51,255 nt of DNA from Gammaproteobacteria bacterium (GCA_028293725.1 JAQGOE010000045.1:1-51255); one strand, 5' to 3'. Positions 25,886-35,297 are shown, counted from the first letter of the stretch. Numbers and translations are program-made. Notes: generated from the letters alone by a model not told the origin.

Positions 25886-27241
25886 ATGAGTTCATCTTCA
25901 ACGGGAAAGCGTGTTGGTATAGTCATCGGCGTCATCGCCGTGATCGGCCTGGCGGTGCTCGGCTGGGCTGCGATTCGTCCGGGACCGCTCGCCTTCGCAG
26001 GCGGCAAGACGGTCTCGCTCGCCGAGTACAGTGCGGGACATCCGACGGGCGTGCCGGCGGACTTCACCGACGCCGATAAGTTGGCGCGCGGCAAGTATCT
26101 AACCGAGGCCGCGGACTGCCAGGCCTGCCACACCACTGAAGGCGGCAAGCCGTTCGCGGGGGGTCGCCCCTTCTCGACCCAGTTCGGCACGATGTACTCG
26201 CCGAACATCACTGCGGATACCGAGACGGGCATCGGCAGTTGGAGCGATGCGGACTTCCTGAAGGCCGTGCACGAAGGCGTCGGCAAGGGCGGCCTGCGGC
26301 TGTATCCCGCGTTTCCTTACGCGGCCTACACCTATCTCACCGACGATGACGTGCTCGCGATCAAAGGCTATTTGTTCAGCCTGCCGGTGGTCAAAAACAC
26401 CCCGCCGCAGAACGCCCTGAACTTCCCCTTCAATCAGCGCTGGCTGATGACGTTCTGGGCGGCGATGTACGATCCCAACACGCGCTACGAGCCGCACACC
26501 GATCGCAGCCCGCAGTGGAACCGTGGCGCGTATCTCGCGGAAGCTCTCGGTCACTGCGGTGATTGCCACACGCCGCGCACTCCGTTTCAGTCGCTCGACA
26601 ACCGCCACAAATTCAGCGGCGGCGCCTCGGAAGGCTGGCGCGCCTACAACCTATCGAGCGACAAGGAATCGGGCATCGGCACCTGGACAGAGGATGACCT
26701 GGTGCACTACCTGACGACGGGCCATTCGATGGACCGCGGCTCGGCGTTCGGTCCGATGGCCGAGGCCGTGCACCTGAGCTTCGCGAAAATGACTCCAACG
26801 GACATCAGCGCGATTGCTGAATACATCCGCAGCGTGCCAGCCGTGGATACCCCCGATCTGCCCGCGCCGAAGGCCGAGCCCGCTTCCGCCGATCCCTCCA
26901 AGGGCGTGGCCATGGATCAGAATGCGAAGGGCCGCGAGTTCTTCGCCGGCGCCTGCGCCGGCTGTCACGGCTGGACGGGTGACTCGCTCGTCACTCACGC
27001 CACGTTGACTGGCACTCGCGCGGTAAACGATCCGACCGCAACGAATGTTGCGCTGGCGGTGTTGCACGGCGCGAGCACGCTACCGCCCTCGAGCGACATT
27101 GTCGCGATGCCGGCCTTCGGAGAAGCCTATTCGGACGGCGATATCGCGGCGGTTTCCAACTACGTCACTGCCCGATTCGGCGTGAAGGGTTCCACCATCA
27201 CGGCGGAAGACGTCCACAAACTCAGACTGGCGTCGGAATAG
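25886..27241 (+). CDS. Membrane-anchored triheme cytochrome c (alcohol/aldehyde dehydrogenase cytochrome subunit type)
   Basis: The product has 451 residues. A hydrophobic anchor lies near residues 9-30. Three c-type heme sites are present: CQACH at 78-82, CGDCH at 224-228 and CAGCH at 357-361, each in a cytochrome c domain. The spacing and segments such as RPFSTQFGTMYSPNITADTETGIGSWSDADFLKAVHEG are typical of the cytochrome subunit of periplasmic alcohol, gluconate and aldehyde dehydrogenases. It has no dehydrogenase partner next to it. The two exported molybdenum hydroxylases in this window lack their own cytochrome, so this is a plausible electron acceptor that would pass electrons to the quinone pool; this link is inferred. 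Confidence 0.88.
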   Translation: MSSSSTGKRVGIVIGVIAVIGLAVLGWAAIRPGPLAFAGGKTVSLAEYSAGHPTGVPADFTDADKLARGKYLTEAADCQACHTTEGGKPFAGGRPFSTQFGTMYSPNITADTETGIGSWSDADFLKAVHEGVGKGGLRLYPAFPYAAYTYLTDDDVLAIKGYLFSLPVVKNTPPQNALNFPFNQRWLMTFWAAMYDPNTRYEPHTDRSPQWNRGAYLAEALGHCGDCHTPRTPFQSLDNRHKFSGGASEGWRAYNLSSDKESGIGTWTEDDLVHYLTTGHSMDRGSAFGPMAEAVHLSFAKMTPTDISAIAEYIRSVPAVDTPDLPAPKAEPASADPSKGVAMDQNAKGREFFAGACAGCHGWTGDSLVTHATLTGTRAVNDPTATNVALAVLHGASTLPPSSDIVAMPAFGEAYSDGDIAAVSNYVTARFGVKGSTITAEDVHKLRLASE

Positions 27242-27254
27242 CGCCCTTCTACTT

Positions 27255-27464
27255 CTAGTAGTGCGGCGGACGCTCGTCCTCGGGCGTCCGTCCTTCGTCG
27301 GGCGAGCCGCTCAGCGAGCTCACCCGCTCCACCAGCGAGTCGAACTTCGCCCGCAATCCCTGGATCTCGCGCTGCTGGCGATAGACCACGTCACTCAGCT
27401 CGTGGTTGGCTCGCTCGAGATAAGCGATCTTGGTCTCGAGACGCTCGATCGCCTCGGTACTCAT
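27255..27464 (-). CDS. slyX: SlyX family protein
   Basis: The product is 69 residues, the usual SlyX size. It is one long alpha helix likely to form a coiled coil (IERLETKIAYLERANHELSDVVYRQQREIQGLRAKFDSLVERV), followed by the conserved short tail that ends PPHY. SlyX is widespread in proteobacteria and its role is not known. The ATG overlaps the end of the dioxygenase gene by four bases, so it is the last gene of an xth-tauD-slyX unit. Confidence 0.9.
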   Translation of the reverse strand: MSTEAIERLETKIAYLERANHELSDVVYRQQREIQGLRAKFDSLVERVSSLSGSPDEGRTPEDERPPHY

Positions 27465-28387
27465 TCGGCCACCGTCGTCAGCAACCCGTCGTGCTGCTTC
27501 ATCTCAGGCGCCGTATCGATGTCGGATGTGGTGGTCCGGCGTAACTCCCGTGGCTCGTCCATGTTCCATCTCCGGCCGCGGTGCAGAGTCGCCCTGTTGT
27601 CCCAGATCACGAGATCCCCTGGCTTCCAGACATGACGATAGACGAACTGCGGCTGAGTCGCATGCTCCAGCAGATCCATCAATAACACACGCCCCTCGGC
27701 AACCGTCATGCCGACCACGCGACGTGTATGGACGCCGATGTACAACAGTTTGCGACCCGACCCGGGATGCGTGCGCACGATCGGCCACAGCACCGGCGGA
27801 AACACCGACTTGGCCGCATCGGAATAATCATTGTCACCGAGCATGATGCGTGAGTGCAGCGCGTAATGCTCCGCCTCCAGCCCTGCCAACTCGGCCTTCA
27901 TGCGCGGCTCCAGGGCATCGTAGGCGGCGCGCAGATCACAGAATTCGGTCTCGCCGCCCCACGATGGCAGACGTATCGCGAGCAACAGCGAGTATTTGGC
28001 GGCCGGCTTCTGGAAGGAGCTGTCGCTGTGCCACAGCTGGTTGGCCATGTTGCCGACGATCTTGCGATCGGAGCGCTCGACCGGCTTGCCATCGGCGCCC
28101 ACATTCGACATGTCGGCGACTTCCGCATAACCCGTGCGGGGCGGCGCCGCCGGTGGCTCGTGCCCGCGGTTGTGAACGACGCGCGCGAACCCGAGCTCGA
28201 GGGTGCCGAGCTGTTCGGTCATGGCGCGCTGTTGCTCCGGGCTCATCAACTGGTCGTGAAAAACCAGGATGCCAAAGCGATTCATGCCGGTGTGAATGGC
28301 CGCGATCGTCGCCGGGGGCAGTGGCTCCCGCAGATCGACACCGCTCACCTCTCCTCCAAACACCGGGTGCAGTGGACGGATAACCAT
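27461..28387 (-). CDS. TauD/TfdA-family Fe(II)/2-oxoglutarate-dependent dioxygenase
   Basis: From the ATG at 28387 (GGAGG seven to eleven bases upstream) the product has 308 residues. An upstream ATG at 28555 exists, but it lies inside the xth gene and adds unrelated residues. The iron facial triad is visible: His120-Ser-Asp122 (WHSDSSF) and His269 (ATLHRGRRW). Arg280 or Arg284 after it (DEPRELRR) would hold 2-oxoglutarate. The family hydroxylates small acids such as taurine, 2,4-D and alkyl sulfates. This one is close to the group using 2,4-D/propionate-like or unknown acids; no transporter nearby hints at the substrate. The start shares a base with the xth stop codon. Confidence 0.88.
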   Translation of the reverse strand: MVIRPLHPVFGGEVSGVDLREPLPPATIAAIHTGMNRFGILVFHDQLMSPEQQRAMTEQLGTLELGFARVVHNRGHEPPAAPPRTGYAEVADMSNVGADGKPVERSDRKIVGNMANQLWHSDSSFQKPAAKYSLLLAIRLPSWGGETEFCDLRAAYDALEPRMKAELAGLEAEHYALHSRIMLGDNDYSDAAKSVFPPVLWPIVRTHPGSGRKLLYIGVHTRRVVGMTVAEGRVLLMDLLEHATQPQFVYRHVWKPGDLVIWDNRATLHRGRRWNMDEPRELRRTTTSDIDTAPEMKQHDGLLTTVAE

Positions 28388-29190
28388 CAGTTTCCTCCGT
28401 CGAGCGTGATACTGACCGGGCAGTGATCGCTGCCCATGACATCCGCATGGATTTTCGCCGACTTGACGGCGCTGCGCAGTTTGGCCGAGACCATCAGGTA
28501 ATCGATTCTCCATCCCACGTTGCGCGCCCGCGAGTTGGCGAAATGACTCCACCACGAGTAGTGCCCGTTACCCTGGGTGAACATGCGGAAAGTGTCGATG
28601 AAGCCGGCATCCACCATGTTCTGGAAGCCTTTGCGCTCCTCGTCGGTGAAACCCTTCTTGCCGCGATTCGGCTTGGGATTCGCCAGGTCGAGCTCGGTGT
28701 GCGCAACGTTCAGATCGCCACAGAAAATCACGGGCTTCTTCTTCTCGAGTTGCTTGCAATAGGCGAGAAACGCCGGATCCCAATGCTCGAACCGCAACGG
28801 GAGGCGACTGAGGTCGTCCTTCGCGTTCGGGGTGTAGACCGTGACCGTGTAGAAGTTCTCGAATTCCGCGCTGATGACACGGCCTTCGTCCGCGCTGTCC
28901 CGCTCCAACTCGTCCGCGAACTTGAAGCGCTTGGCGAAAGTCTCCGGAAAGCCATTGATCACCTTGAGCGGCTCCTGCCTGGCGAAAATCGCAGTCCCGG
29001 AGTAGCCCTTCTTGACCGCCGAATTCCAATATTCGTGGTACCCGGGCAGGTCGATCTCGATCTGACCCCGCTCGGCCTTGGTCTCCTGCAGGCACAGGAT
29101 GTCGGGCTTGTGCTCCTCCATGAACGCCTGAAACGTTCCCTTTTTTAGCGTGGCACGGATCCCATTGACGTTCCAGGAGTAGATTTTCAT
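28387..29190 (-). CDS. xth: Exodeoxyribonuclease III (AP endonuclease)
   Basis: The product has 267 residues, the normal length for Xth/ExoA. The EEP-fold metal-binding and catalytic elements are present: SWNVNGIRA with Asn7, ILCLQETKAE with the metal ligand Glu37, NVAHTELDL after GDLN, and the final GSDHCPVSI with the catalytic Asp-His pair. It cuts DNA at abasic sites and removes 3' blocks, acting in base excision repair in the cytosol. The sequence appears closer to the ExoA type than to E. coli XthA. It is the first gene of the overlapping xth-tauD-slyX run. A hairpin lies just upstream. Confidence 0.93.
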   Translation of the reverse strand: MKIYSWNVNGIRATLKKGTFQAFMEEHKPDILCLQETKAERGQIEIDLPGYHEYWNSAVKKGYSGTAIFARQEPLKVINGFPETFAKRFKFADELERDSADEGRVISAEFENFYTVTVYTPNAKDDLSRLPLRFEHWDPAFLAYCKQLEKKKPVIFCGDLNVAHTELDLANPKPNRGKKGFTDEERKGFQNMVDAGFIDTFRMFTQGNGHYSWWSHFANSRARNVGWRIDYLMVSAKLRSAVKSAKIHADVMGSDHCPVSITLDGGN

Positions 29191-29208
29191 GCTGCAAGTC
29201 TACCGCAG

Positions 29209-29237
29209 AGCCCCCCGGCGCACCCCTGCAGGGGGCT
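29209..29237. repeat. GC-rich inverted repeat upstream of xth
   Basis: AGCCCCC (29209-29215) pairs with GGGGGCT (29231-29237) across a 15-base loop, and CCCCTGCAGGGG (29223-29234) is a full palindrome inside it. The two foldings exclude each other. It lies 19 bases before the xth start, where it could affect either strand. The rest of the 180-bp gap between xth and the lipoprotein gene has no clear promoter. Confidence 0.45.
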
Positions 29238-29369
29238 TGCCGCGCGGGAACGGCCTCGGGCACGAACGGAGCCGCTAAAAGGGTCAACTAAACGTTTCGC
29301 TCTGCGTTCGGTCAGAATGGTTAGGGCCATCTTTCCGCCATTGCGCGGAGCTCGCTCGAGGGTTTCCTT

Positions 29370-29960
29370 ATGATGAAGAAACTGGTTTACGGCGGCATTC
29401 TTGCCGTTACGGTGTTTGGTGGGTTGGCGGGGTGCACGTCGCTGCATGTGACCTCGGACGTGAATAGAGCCGTGGTCGGCTCGGTCCACTGCCACACCTT
29501 CGGATGGGCGGGAACCTTCAGAGGCGACAGCCCAATGCGAAATGGGATCGCCAATCCGGTGAACGAAGCTCGGCTGCGCGGCGCCATCCAGGCGCAACTG
29601 GCTACCGTCGGCGTACAGCCGGCGTCCGGCCCGACCGCCCCCGACTGCCTCGTCGGCTATGGAATCGGTGCCCGTACGCAGATCGAGGGAGCCTACCCCG
29701 TCGGTTGGGGCTGGGGCTTCGGGTACGGTCGCGGCTGGGGCTGGCGTGGCGGTGGGTACTATGGCGGCTACGCGGGCTGGGATGAGCCTTATGTCTATCG
29801 TGAGGGCATTGTTGCGGTAGACCTGTACGACGCGAAGAGCAAACAGCCGATCTGGCATGCCTCCGTTAACCAGAGCCTCTATGGGGCGGTCGGTGCGGAA
29901 GCCGAGCAGAAGATCGACAAGGCCGTCGCCGTACTCTTTACGAAATACCCGCACTCATAA
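29370..29960 (+). CDS. DUF4136-type lipoprotein
   Basis: The product has 196 residues. A lipoprotein signal ends GGLAGC, so Cys22 would be lipidated; starting at the second ATG (29373) shortens it by one. The body is the DUF4136 domain: VTSDVNRA, the FGWAG motif early, NPVNEARLRGAIQAQLATVGV in the middle, and the C-terminal DAKSKQPIWHASVNQSLYG and KIDKAVAVLFTKYP. A Gly/Trp/Tyr-rich insertion at 112-145 is unusual in composition but common in this family. DUF4136 proteins are thought to be envelope proteins of unknown role. The stop overlaps the end of the convergent permease gene by 6 bases. Confidence 0.85.
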   Translation: MMKKLVYGGILAVTVFGGLAGCTSLHVTSDVNRAVVGSVHCHTFGWAGTFRGDSPMRNGIANPVNEARLRGAIQAQLATVGVQPASGPTAPDCLVGYGIGARTQIEGAYPVGWGWGFGYGRGWGWRGGGYYGGYAGWDEPYVYREGIVAVDLYDAKSKQPIWHASVNQSLYGAVGAEAEQKIDKAVAVLFTKYPHS

Positions 29961-31358
29961 CCGCGAAGGATCCGCGCTGGCGGCGGCAGGCATTGGGCGG
30001 TCAGGCACGAGCCTGACCGCTCGCATGCGTGGCGAGAGCGCATGAATCACCGCGAGGGCGAGTAGATACACGGTTCCGGCCACTACAAAAATCGGCGTGT
30101 AGCTGCCGATGCTGTCGAGGACCCAGCCGGCGTACTTCGACATCAACATACCGCCGACCGCGCCGGCCGTACCCCCGATACCCACGACCGACCCGACCGC
30201 CTGTTTCGGGAAGACATCAGAAGGGAACGTGTAGAGGTTTGCCGAGAACGCCTGGTGGCCGGCCGTCGCGAGACCCACGATGGCCACCGCCAGCCACACG
30301 CTATCCGCATACATGGCGAACATCACCGGAATGACCAACAGCGCGGCAAGAAACATCGTCAGCTTGCGTGCCACGTTCACACTCGCGCCGTAGCGGATGA
30401 GCCGCGACGACAGCCAACCGCCGGCGATGCTGCCTACGTCCGAAACGACATACACCACCGCGAGAGGCGGCCCGAAGTCCACCAGGTTGAGGTGGTAGCG
30501 CTTGGCGAAAAAGTCCGGTAGCCAGAACAGGAACATCCACCAGATCGGATCGATGAGGAAGCGCCCGAGGGCGAAGGCCCAGGTTTCGCGGAGGGTCAGG
30601 AGTTTCCGCCATGGGATGGGCTCGGACGACGAGGTGGTGGACGACGTGCCGGTCGTTGCGCCTTCGACGGCATCGCTGTTGATGTGAGCGAGCTCCGCGG
30701 CACCCACGCGAGGGTGATCTTCCGGGCGGCGATAGATTTTCAGCCAGATAACGAGCCACACGAGGCTGAAAGATCCGGTGACGACGAACGATGCCCGCCA
30801 TCCGAATGCGAGAGTGACGGCAGGCACGATCAATGGCGTCAGGACGGCGCCGACGTTCGAGCCCGCGGTAAGAATACCCGTGGCGAGCGCGCGCTCGCGC
30901 TTGGGAAACCACTCGGCGATGGCCTTGAGTCCCGCCGGGAAATTGCCCGACTCACCCAGGCCCAACACCAACCGAGCCACGACAAAACCGCCGATGGAAG
31001 AAACCACGGCATGCGCGATGTGGGCGACGGTCCAGATGACCACCGCCGCGGCGTAACCCAGACGTGCTCCGAACCGGTCGATGAGTTTGCCAAAACCGAG
31101 ATAGCCCACTGCATAGGCCGCCTGAAACCAGAACACGACACTGGCAAACGCGGTTTCCGTCCAGCCGTACTCGAGTTGCAGTGTGGGTTTGAGGACGCCG
31201 ATGATCTGCCGGTCGATGTAGTTGATCGCCGTCGCGGCGAACAGCATGCCGCAGATGACCCAGCGATAGCGGCCGACCACGCCGCGCGCGCCACCGCCCG
31301 TACCCTCTCTGCTGCCCCCTCCCCCGCCGCCTCGGAACGACGAGTTAGTGTTGCTCAA
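29955..31358 (-). CDS. MFS hexuronate transporter (ACS family, ExuT-like)
   Basis: The product has 467 residues and twelve likely membrane spans after a Gly/Ser-rich start (residues 5-28). The signature NYIDRQIIGVLKPTLQLEYGWTETAF near residue 45 and LGLGESGNFPAGLKAIAEWFPKRERALATGI near residue 130 are typical of ExuT/GarP/DgoT permeases of the anion-cation symporter family. It follows the GH2 gene with a 14-base overlap and shares its operon with manD, all fitting import of galacturonate, glucuronate or similar sugar acids. Substrate inferred from neighbours, not measured. Confidence 0.85.
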   Translation of the reverse strand: MSNTNSSFRGGGGGGSREGTGGGARGVVGRYRWVICGMLFAATAINYIDRQIIGVLKPTLQLEYGWTETAFASVVFWFQAAYAVGYLGFGKLIDRFGARLGYAAAVVIWTVAHIAHAVVSSIGGFVVARLVLGLGESGNFPAGLKAIAEWFPKRERALATGILTAGSNVGAVLTPLIVPAVTLAFGWRASFVVTGSFSLVWLVIWLKIYRRPEDHPRVGAAELAHINSDAVEGATTGTSSTTSSSEPIPWRKLLTLRETWAFALGRFLIDPIWWMFLFWLPDFFAKRYHLNLVDFGPPLAVVYVVSDVGSIAGGWLSSRLIRYGASVNVARKLTMFLAALLVIPVMFAMYADSVWLAVAIVGLATAGHQAFSANLYTFPSDVFPKQAVGSVVGIGGTAGAVGGMLMSKYAGWVLDSIGSYTPIFVVAGTVYLLALAVIHALSPRMRAVRLVPDRPMPAAASADPSRL

Positions 31359-34023
31359 GGGGCGCTATTGATAGCGACGACACGAGGGCGCGGCCCCGCG
31401 ATGGCCGGAATGTGATGACGAGGTAGCCGTCCTTCGCGGTGCCGTCGAAAGTGCGCTCGACACTCTTCAACTTCCCACCGGCCGTCGCGAAGACGTCGAA
31501 TTTATTCAACACCCGCTTTCCGTTGACGTCAACGTCGAACACGCGCTCGCCGGTCGTCGTCGCCGTCGGTTCCACGAACCGGGCTGTAATCCTGTAACGC
31601 CGCCCGTCCGGAACCGGAATGTGATACGCGAATTCGCCCTCGCGGTAGCTGTCGCAGAGCCGCGGGTCTACAGCGCCGCTCACCACCGAGCGCTTCCCCA
31701 CGGACGCGTCAGGCGGATCAATGCCCTTCCCCTCGCCGCCCACGAAATACATATCGGAGCCATAGCGCTCATTGTCTCGCGCCACATAGCCGGAAATATC
31801 GCCCGCCTTGATACGTACGACTCCCGGTGAACCTGCGAAAGTCCACTGCAACGTGTCGCTCGTTTCCACTCCACCTATGTCAGCGGTAGTTCGCAACTCG
31901 TTCGCTCCCTGTGCGAGATGAATGCCGCGCCATAGGCAAACTCCTTCGGCGCAAGAAGTTACACCCTGCTCCTTGCCATTGAGCCAGAGATGAGCTTGCG
32001 TGGCATTGCTGTATGCCTTTACATCGAGCACAGCATACGCCCGATCGATGTAGCGCCGCCCGACGAGGTGGAGCGTTGGTCGCGTGCTCCAGTTCGCGCG
32101 ATAAAAGTAGAATGCATCCTTGGCGACAGTACGGTCATAGCTCACGAGGCCTTTCTCGTTGATGTCCGTGAGATCGCCTTCGTTGCGCGAGTCGCTGGAG
32201 AAATCGAACAGGTTCCAGACGAACACACCCCAGAGATAAGGACGCGCCCGCAGGGCACTCCATGAGTCCTCGTGATAGAGGTTTTGCATCTCTTCAGGGT
32301 GGGGCCTGCCGTGCGGATTGATGGGACCGCCGGCGGGATCGTCACTGTGTTGGGTGAGCGCCGCCCCCGCGCCATATTCAGAGATGGACAGTGGCAACCG
32401 CGGGTGGCGCGCATGCGCGGCGTCGAGCATCACACCGAAGTCGCTGAACTTTCCGGTATACCAGCCGAAGTAGCGGTTGTAGCCCACGACATCCGTAACA
32501 CCGACGATGGAGTCACGGGGCGCAATGTTGGCAACGTCGCTGCCCGTGTGAGGCGGCAGCCCCACTTCGCAGCAATCAGCCAGGGTGGTGAACCGGCTCG
32601 GATCCTCGCTCTTGGCGAGACGGTTCAGGGACTTCAACAGGGAAAGCGGCTTGCTCGTGCCACTCGACTGAGTCGCCCGCAGATCGATTTCGTTTGCGAT
32701 CGACCACACGGCGATAGAGGGGTGGTTGTAGTTCTGCCGGATGAGCTCGAGGAGTTGCTGGGTGGCGTTGGCCGCGAACGCTTCGCTGGCGGGTGAGCCG
32801 TCGAACGACACATGGTTCACGAGGGGGATTTCCGCCCACGCAATGATGCCGCGCTCATCGGCGAGCTCGTAAGAGCGTTGGTCATGTTGGTAGTGCGCCA
32901 GCCGTACGGTGTTACCGCCCATGTCCGCCAGGATGTCGAAGTCCTGCTCCTGGTCGGCGCGTGAAATGGCCCAGCCTTTCACGGGACGATCCTGGTGCAT
33001 GCTCGCGCCGTGCAGAAGGAGGTGCTCGCCGTTGAGAAAGAAGCCCTTGTCGGGGTCGAAGGCGAGAGTCCGCAGGCCTAGCGGTTGGGTGACGCGGTCG
33101 AGGATCTCGCCGCGAGGCGAACGCAAGGTCACCACCGTTCGATAAAGATACGGATCTTTCACGCCCTGCCAGAGTCGGGGCTGTGGGATGCGCAAGGTGG
33201 CGGATGTGACGACGACTTTAGCGGTGAGCTCGATCGGAGTGGACGGCGCTGTTGAAGCGGCGACGACCTTCCCGTCGGCATCTTCTATCACCGTCTCAAC
33301 CGATACCTTCGCGGGTTTCGACCCATCGTTGACTACCCTGCTCGCGACCTGCACGACGGCCTCGCCAGGGTCAATCGACACCGCGTGCGCATAAACCCCC
33401 GGCCCACCATAATCCAACATATCGACATGGGCGGAGTGAGTCACTACCAGCGCCACGCTGCGATAGATCCCTCCAAACACGAAGAAATCGCCCGACAGCG
33501 GGATGACGGCCGCCGTAGTCGATCCCGGTTGCGGCCGGCTGTTGTCAGCCTTCACCACCAGAACGTTGTCACCCGCTGTGTCGATGGCGGCCGTCGCGTC
33601 GAAACGGAACCGCGAAAACGCACCGGCATGCTTGCCGAGATAGTGGCCGTTCAACCAGACATCAGCAATCGCACCGACGCCGTCGAACTGCAGAAAAAAG
33701 CGGCTCGCCTCCTTCTGCCCGGGCGCAGCCGCGGGCGCGGCTCCGGGCGGCGTGGCGAACCGCAAGCGATACCATCCTATGCCCTGCACGTTGTTCGACA
33801 GCGGCGAGCGCTCGGTTCCCTCATTGCCGATCCGATTCCACGTGTGGGGCACTTCGACGGCGCTCCATGTCGAGTCGTCGAACGTGCGTCCTTCGGCGCC
33901 CGTGACGGAGGCGGACTGTTGGAATCGCCAGCCGTGATCGAGGCTTACCAGTACACGCGGCTCGTCCGCGAAAGCAGGTAGCGCGCCGAGTCCAAGCACG
34001 GCGAGCCACGCAGGCAATTTCAT
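31345..34023 (-). CDS. Secreted glycoside hydrolase family 2 enzyme with a C-terminal malectin domain
   Basis: The product has 892 residues. A signal peptide ends near residue 19 (LPAFA, then DEP). The GH2 order is clear: sugar-binding jelly roll (about 25-200), immunoglobulin-like domain (200-300), and the catalytic TIM barrel (300-640). The acid/base is Glu445 in SIANEIDL and the nucleophile is Glu549 in LSISEYGAG. From about 735 a malectin domain follows (VRIKAGDISGYVARDNERYGSDMYF through KDGYLVITFRPSRGRALVSSLSIAPLE), which binds glycans. GH2 includes beta-galactosidases, beta-mannosidases and beta-glucuronidases; the operon of ManD and ExuT-like genes makes a beta-glucuronidase or a uronic-acid-containing glycan enzyme likely. 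It starts 10 bases after manD. Confidence 0.87.
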   Translation of the reverse strand: MKLPAWLAVLGLGALPAFADEPRVLVSLDHGWRFQQSASVTGAEGRTFDDSTWSAVEVPHTWNRIGNEGTERSPLSNNVQGIGWYRLRFATPPGAAPAAAPGQKEASRFFLQFDGVGAIADVWLNGHYLGKHAGAFSRFRFDATAAIDTAGDNVLVVKADNSRPQPGSTTAAVIPLSGDFFVFGGIYRSVALVVTHSAHVDMLDYGGPGVYAHAVSIDPGEAVVQVASRVVNDGSKPAKVSVETVIEDADGKVVAASTAPSTPIELTAKVVVTSATLRIPQPRLWQGVKDPYLYRTVVTLRSPRGEILDRVTQPLGLRTLAFDPDKGFFLNGEHLLLHGASMHQDRPVKGWAISRADQEQDFDILADMGGNTVRLAHYQHDQRSYELADERGIIAWAEIPLVNHVSFDGSPASEAFAANATQQLLELIRQNYNHPSIAVWSIANEIDLRATQSSGTSKPLSLLKSLNRLAKSEDPSRFTTLADCCEVGLPPHTGSDVANIAPRDSIVGVTDVVGYNRYFGWYTGKFSDFGVMLDAAHARHPRLPLSISEYGAGAALTQHSDDPAGGPINPHGRPHPEEMQNLYHEDSWSALRARPYLWGVFVWNLFDFSSDSRNEGDLTDINEKGLVSYDRTVAKDAFYFYRANWSTRPTLHLVGRRYIDRAYAVLDVKAYSNATQAHLWLNGKEQGVTSCAEGVCLWRGIHLAQGANELRTTADIGGVETSDTLQWTFAGSPGVVRIKAGDISGYVARDNERYGSDMYFVGGEGKGIDPPDASVGKRSVVSGAVDPRLCDSYREGEFAYHIPVPDGRRYRITARFVEPTATTTGERVFDVDVNGKRVLNKFDVFATAGGKLKSVERTFDGTAKDGYLVITFRPSRGRALVSSLSIAPLEQH

Positions 34024-34033
34024 CCGCTCCCCC

Positions 34034-35260
34034 TTACCAATTCGCCATTGTGCCGTCTTCCAGCCGATTCACCGGCAGATACGCACGCTGGTATGGATAA
34101 CGCGCGGCCAGCGTCTCGTCGAGATCCACGCCCAGGCCCGGCTCATTGCCCGGATGCAGGAAGCCCGCATCGAATGTGTAGGAATGCGGAAACACCGCGT
34201 CGGTCTCCGCCGTGTGGCGCATGTATTCCTGCAACCCGAAATTCGGTATCGACAGGTTGAAATGCAGCGCCGCCGCCATGCAGACCGGCGACAGATCCGT
34301 CGCACCGTGACACCCGGTTTTGACGTTGTAGAGGTCGGCCAGCGTCGCGATCCGGCGCAAGTGACTGATACCGCCGGCGTGCACCACGGTCGACCTGATG
34401 TAGTCGATCAGCTGCTCCTCGATGAGCTGCTTGCAATCCCAGATGCTGTTGAATACCTCGCCGACCGCAAGAGGTGTGGTCGTGTGCTGGCGGATGAGCC
34501 GAAACGACGCCTGGTTGTCCGCGGCGACCGTATCCTCCAGCCAGAACAGCCGGTACGGCTCCAGATCTTTGCCGAGGCGCGCCGCTTCGATCGGCGTCAG
34601 CCGATGATGCGTATCGTGCAACAGATCGATATCCCACCCGAGCGCCGCACGGGCGGCCGCGAACAGATTGGGCGCGGACGCCAGGTACTTTGGTGTCGAC
34701 CAGACGTTCTCGGAAGGCAACGCGCCGTCAGCCGGCTCGTAAAACATTTTGTCGCGCGACACGCCATAGGTCGAGGCGAGGCCCGGCACACCGGACTGCA
34801 GGCGGATCGCCGTGTAGCCCATGTCGCGATAACGTCGGGCCTCGGCGATGGTTTCCTCCACCGTCTGGCCATTTGCGTGGCCATAAACCCGCACACCGGT
34901 TCGGCAGGCTCCCCCTAACAGCTGGTAGAGCGGCATGCCGGCGGCCTTGGCCTTCAAATCCCAAAGCGCCGTATCGACGGCAGCAATGGCGCTCATCGTG
35001 ACCGGCCCGCGCCGCCAGTAGGCGCCTCGGTACAGGAACTGCCAGGTGTCCTCGATCTGGTGGGCGTCGCGCCCGATCAGGGTGGGGACGACGTGATCGG
35101 CGAGATAGCTCGCGACCGCGAGCTCCCGCCCGTTAAGGGTGGCATCCCCGAGGCCGTAGCTTCCATCGGCAGCCTCTATCTTCAGCGTCACGAAATTGCG
35201 GCCCGGGCACGTGACGATCACGCGCGCGGCCGTAATGGGGAGGATCCTCGAATTTGACAT
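34034..35260 (-). CDS. manD: D-mannonate dehydratase of the enolase superfamily (ManD)
   Basis: The product has 408 residues, as in ManD (about 402-405). The enolase-superfamily metal ligands are Asp216, Glu242 and Glu268, in [22 protein letters not shown] and AVGEVFNS. His218 and the late His318 ([11 protein letters not shown]) provide acid/base chemistry, and the tyrosine loop around residue 165 is present. The reaction is D-mannonate to 2-keto-3-deoxygluconate and water, the second dehydration of hexuronate breakdown; some ManD proteins prefer D-gluconate, so specificity is not proven. It is the first gene of the manD-GH2-permease operon and has a UxuR-like site 23 bases before its start. 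In this window the isomerase and reductase of the pathway are absent. Confidence 0.9.
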   Translation of the reverse strand: MSNSRILPITAARVIVTCPGRNFVTLKIEAADGSYGLGDATLNGRELAVASYLADHVVPTLIGRDAHQIEDTWQFLYRGAYWRRGPVTMSAIAAVDTALWDLKAKAAGMPLYQLLGGACRTGVRVYGHANGQTVEETIAEARRYRDMGYTAIRLQSGVPGLASTYGVSRDKMFYEPADGALPSENVWSTPKYLASAPNLFAAARAALGWDIDLLHDTHHRLTPIEAARLGKDLEPYRLFWLEDTVAADNQASFRLIRQHTTTPLAVGEVFNSIWDCKQLIEEQLIDYIRSTVVHAGGISHLRRIATLADLYNVKTGCHGATDLSPVCMAAALHFNLSIPNFGLQEYMRHTAETDAVFPHSYTFDAGFLHPGNEPGLGVDLDETLAARYPYQRAYLPVNRLEDGTMANW

Positions 35261-35282
35261 GGGGCCGGCAGCGCCTCGGTGT

Positions 35283-35297
35283 GTGGTAAGGCCACTT
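35283..35297 (-). promoter_or_regulatory. UxuR-like operator before manD
   Basis: On the minus strand the site reads AAGTGGCCTTACCAC, ending 23 bases before the manD start. Its core TGGYNNNACCA is the usual half-palindrome of FadR/UxuR-type GntR regulators. It matches the site before the TonB-receptor gene at 13 of 15 bases. A possible -35 (TTGACG, minus strand, 35323-35318) is upstream with a weak -10, so a bound repressor would stop transcription. Confidence 0.6.

Noticed and set aside
29187..29954. Minus-strand open frame of 255 codons opposite the DUF4136 lipoprotein gene
   Set aside because: The plus strand has a lipobox, a family-typical domain and its own ribosome-binding site; the minus frame shows only low-complexity Ala/Arg/Pro sequence.
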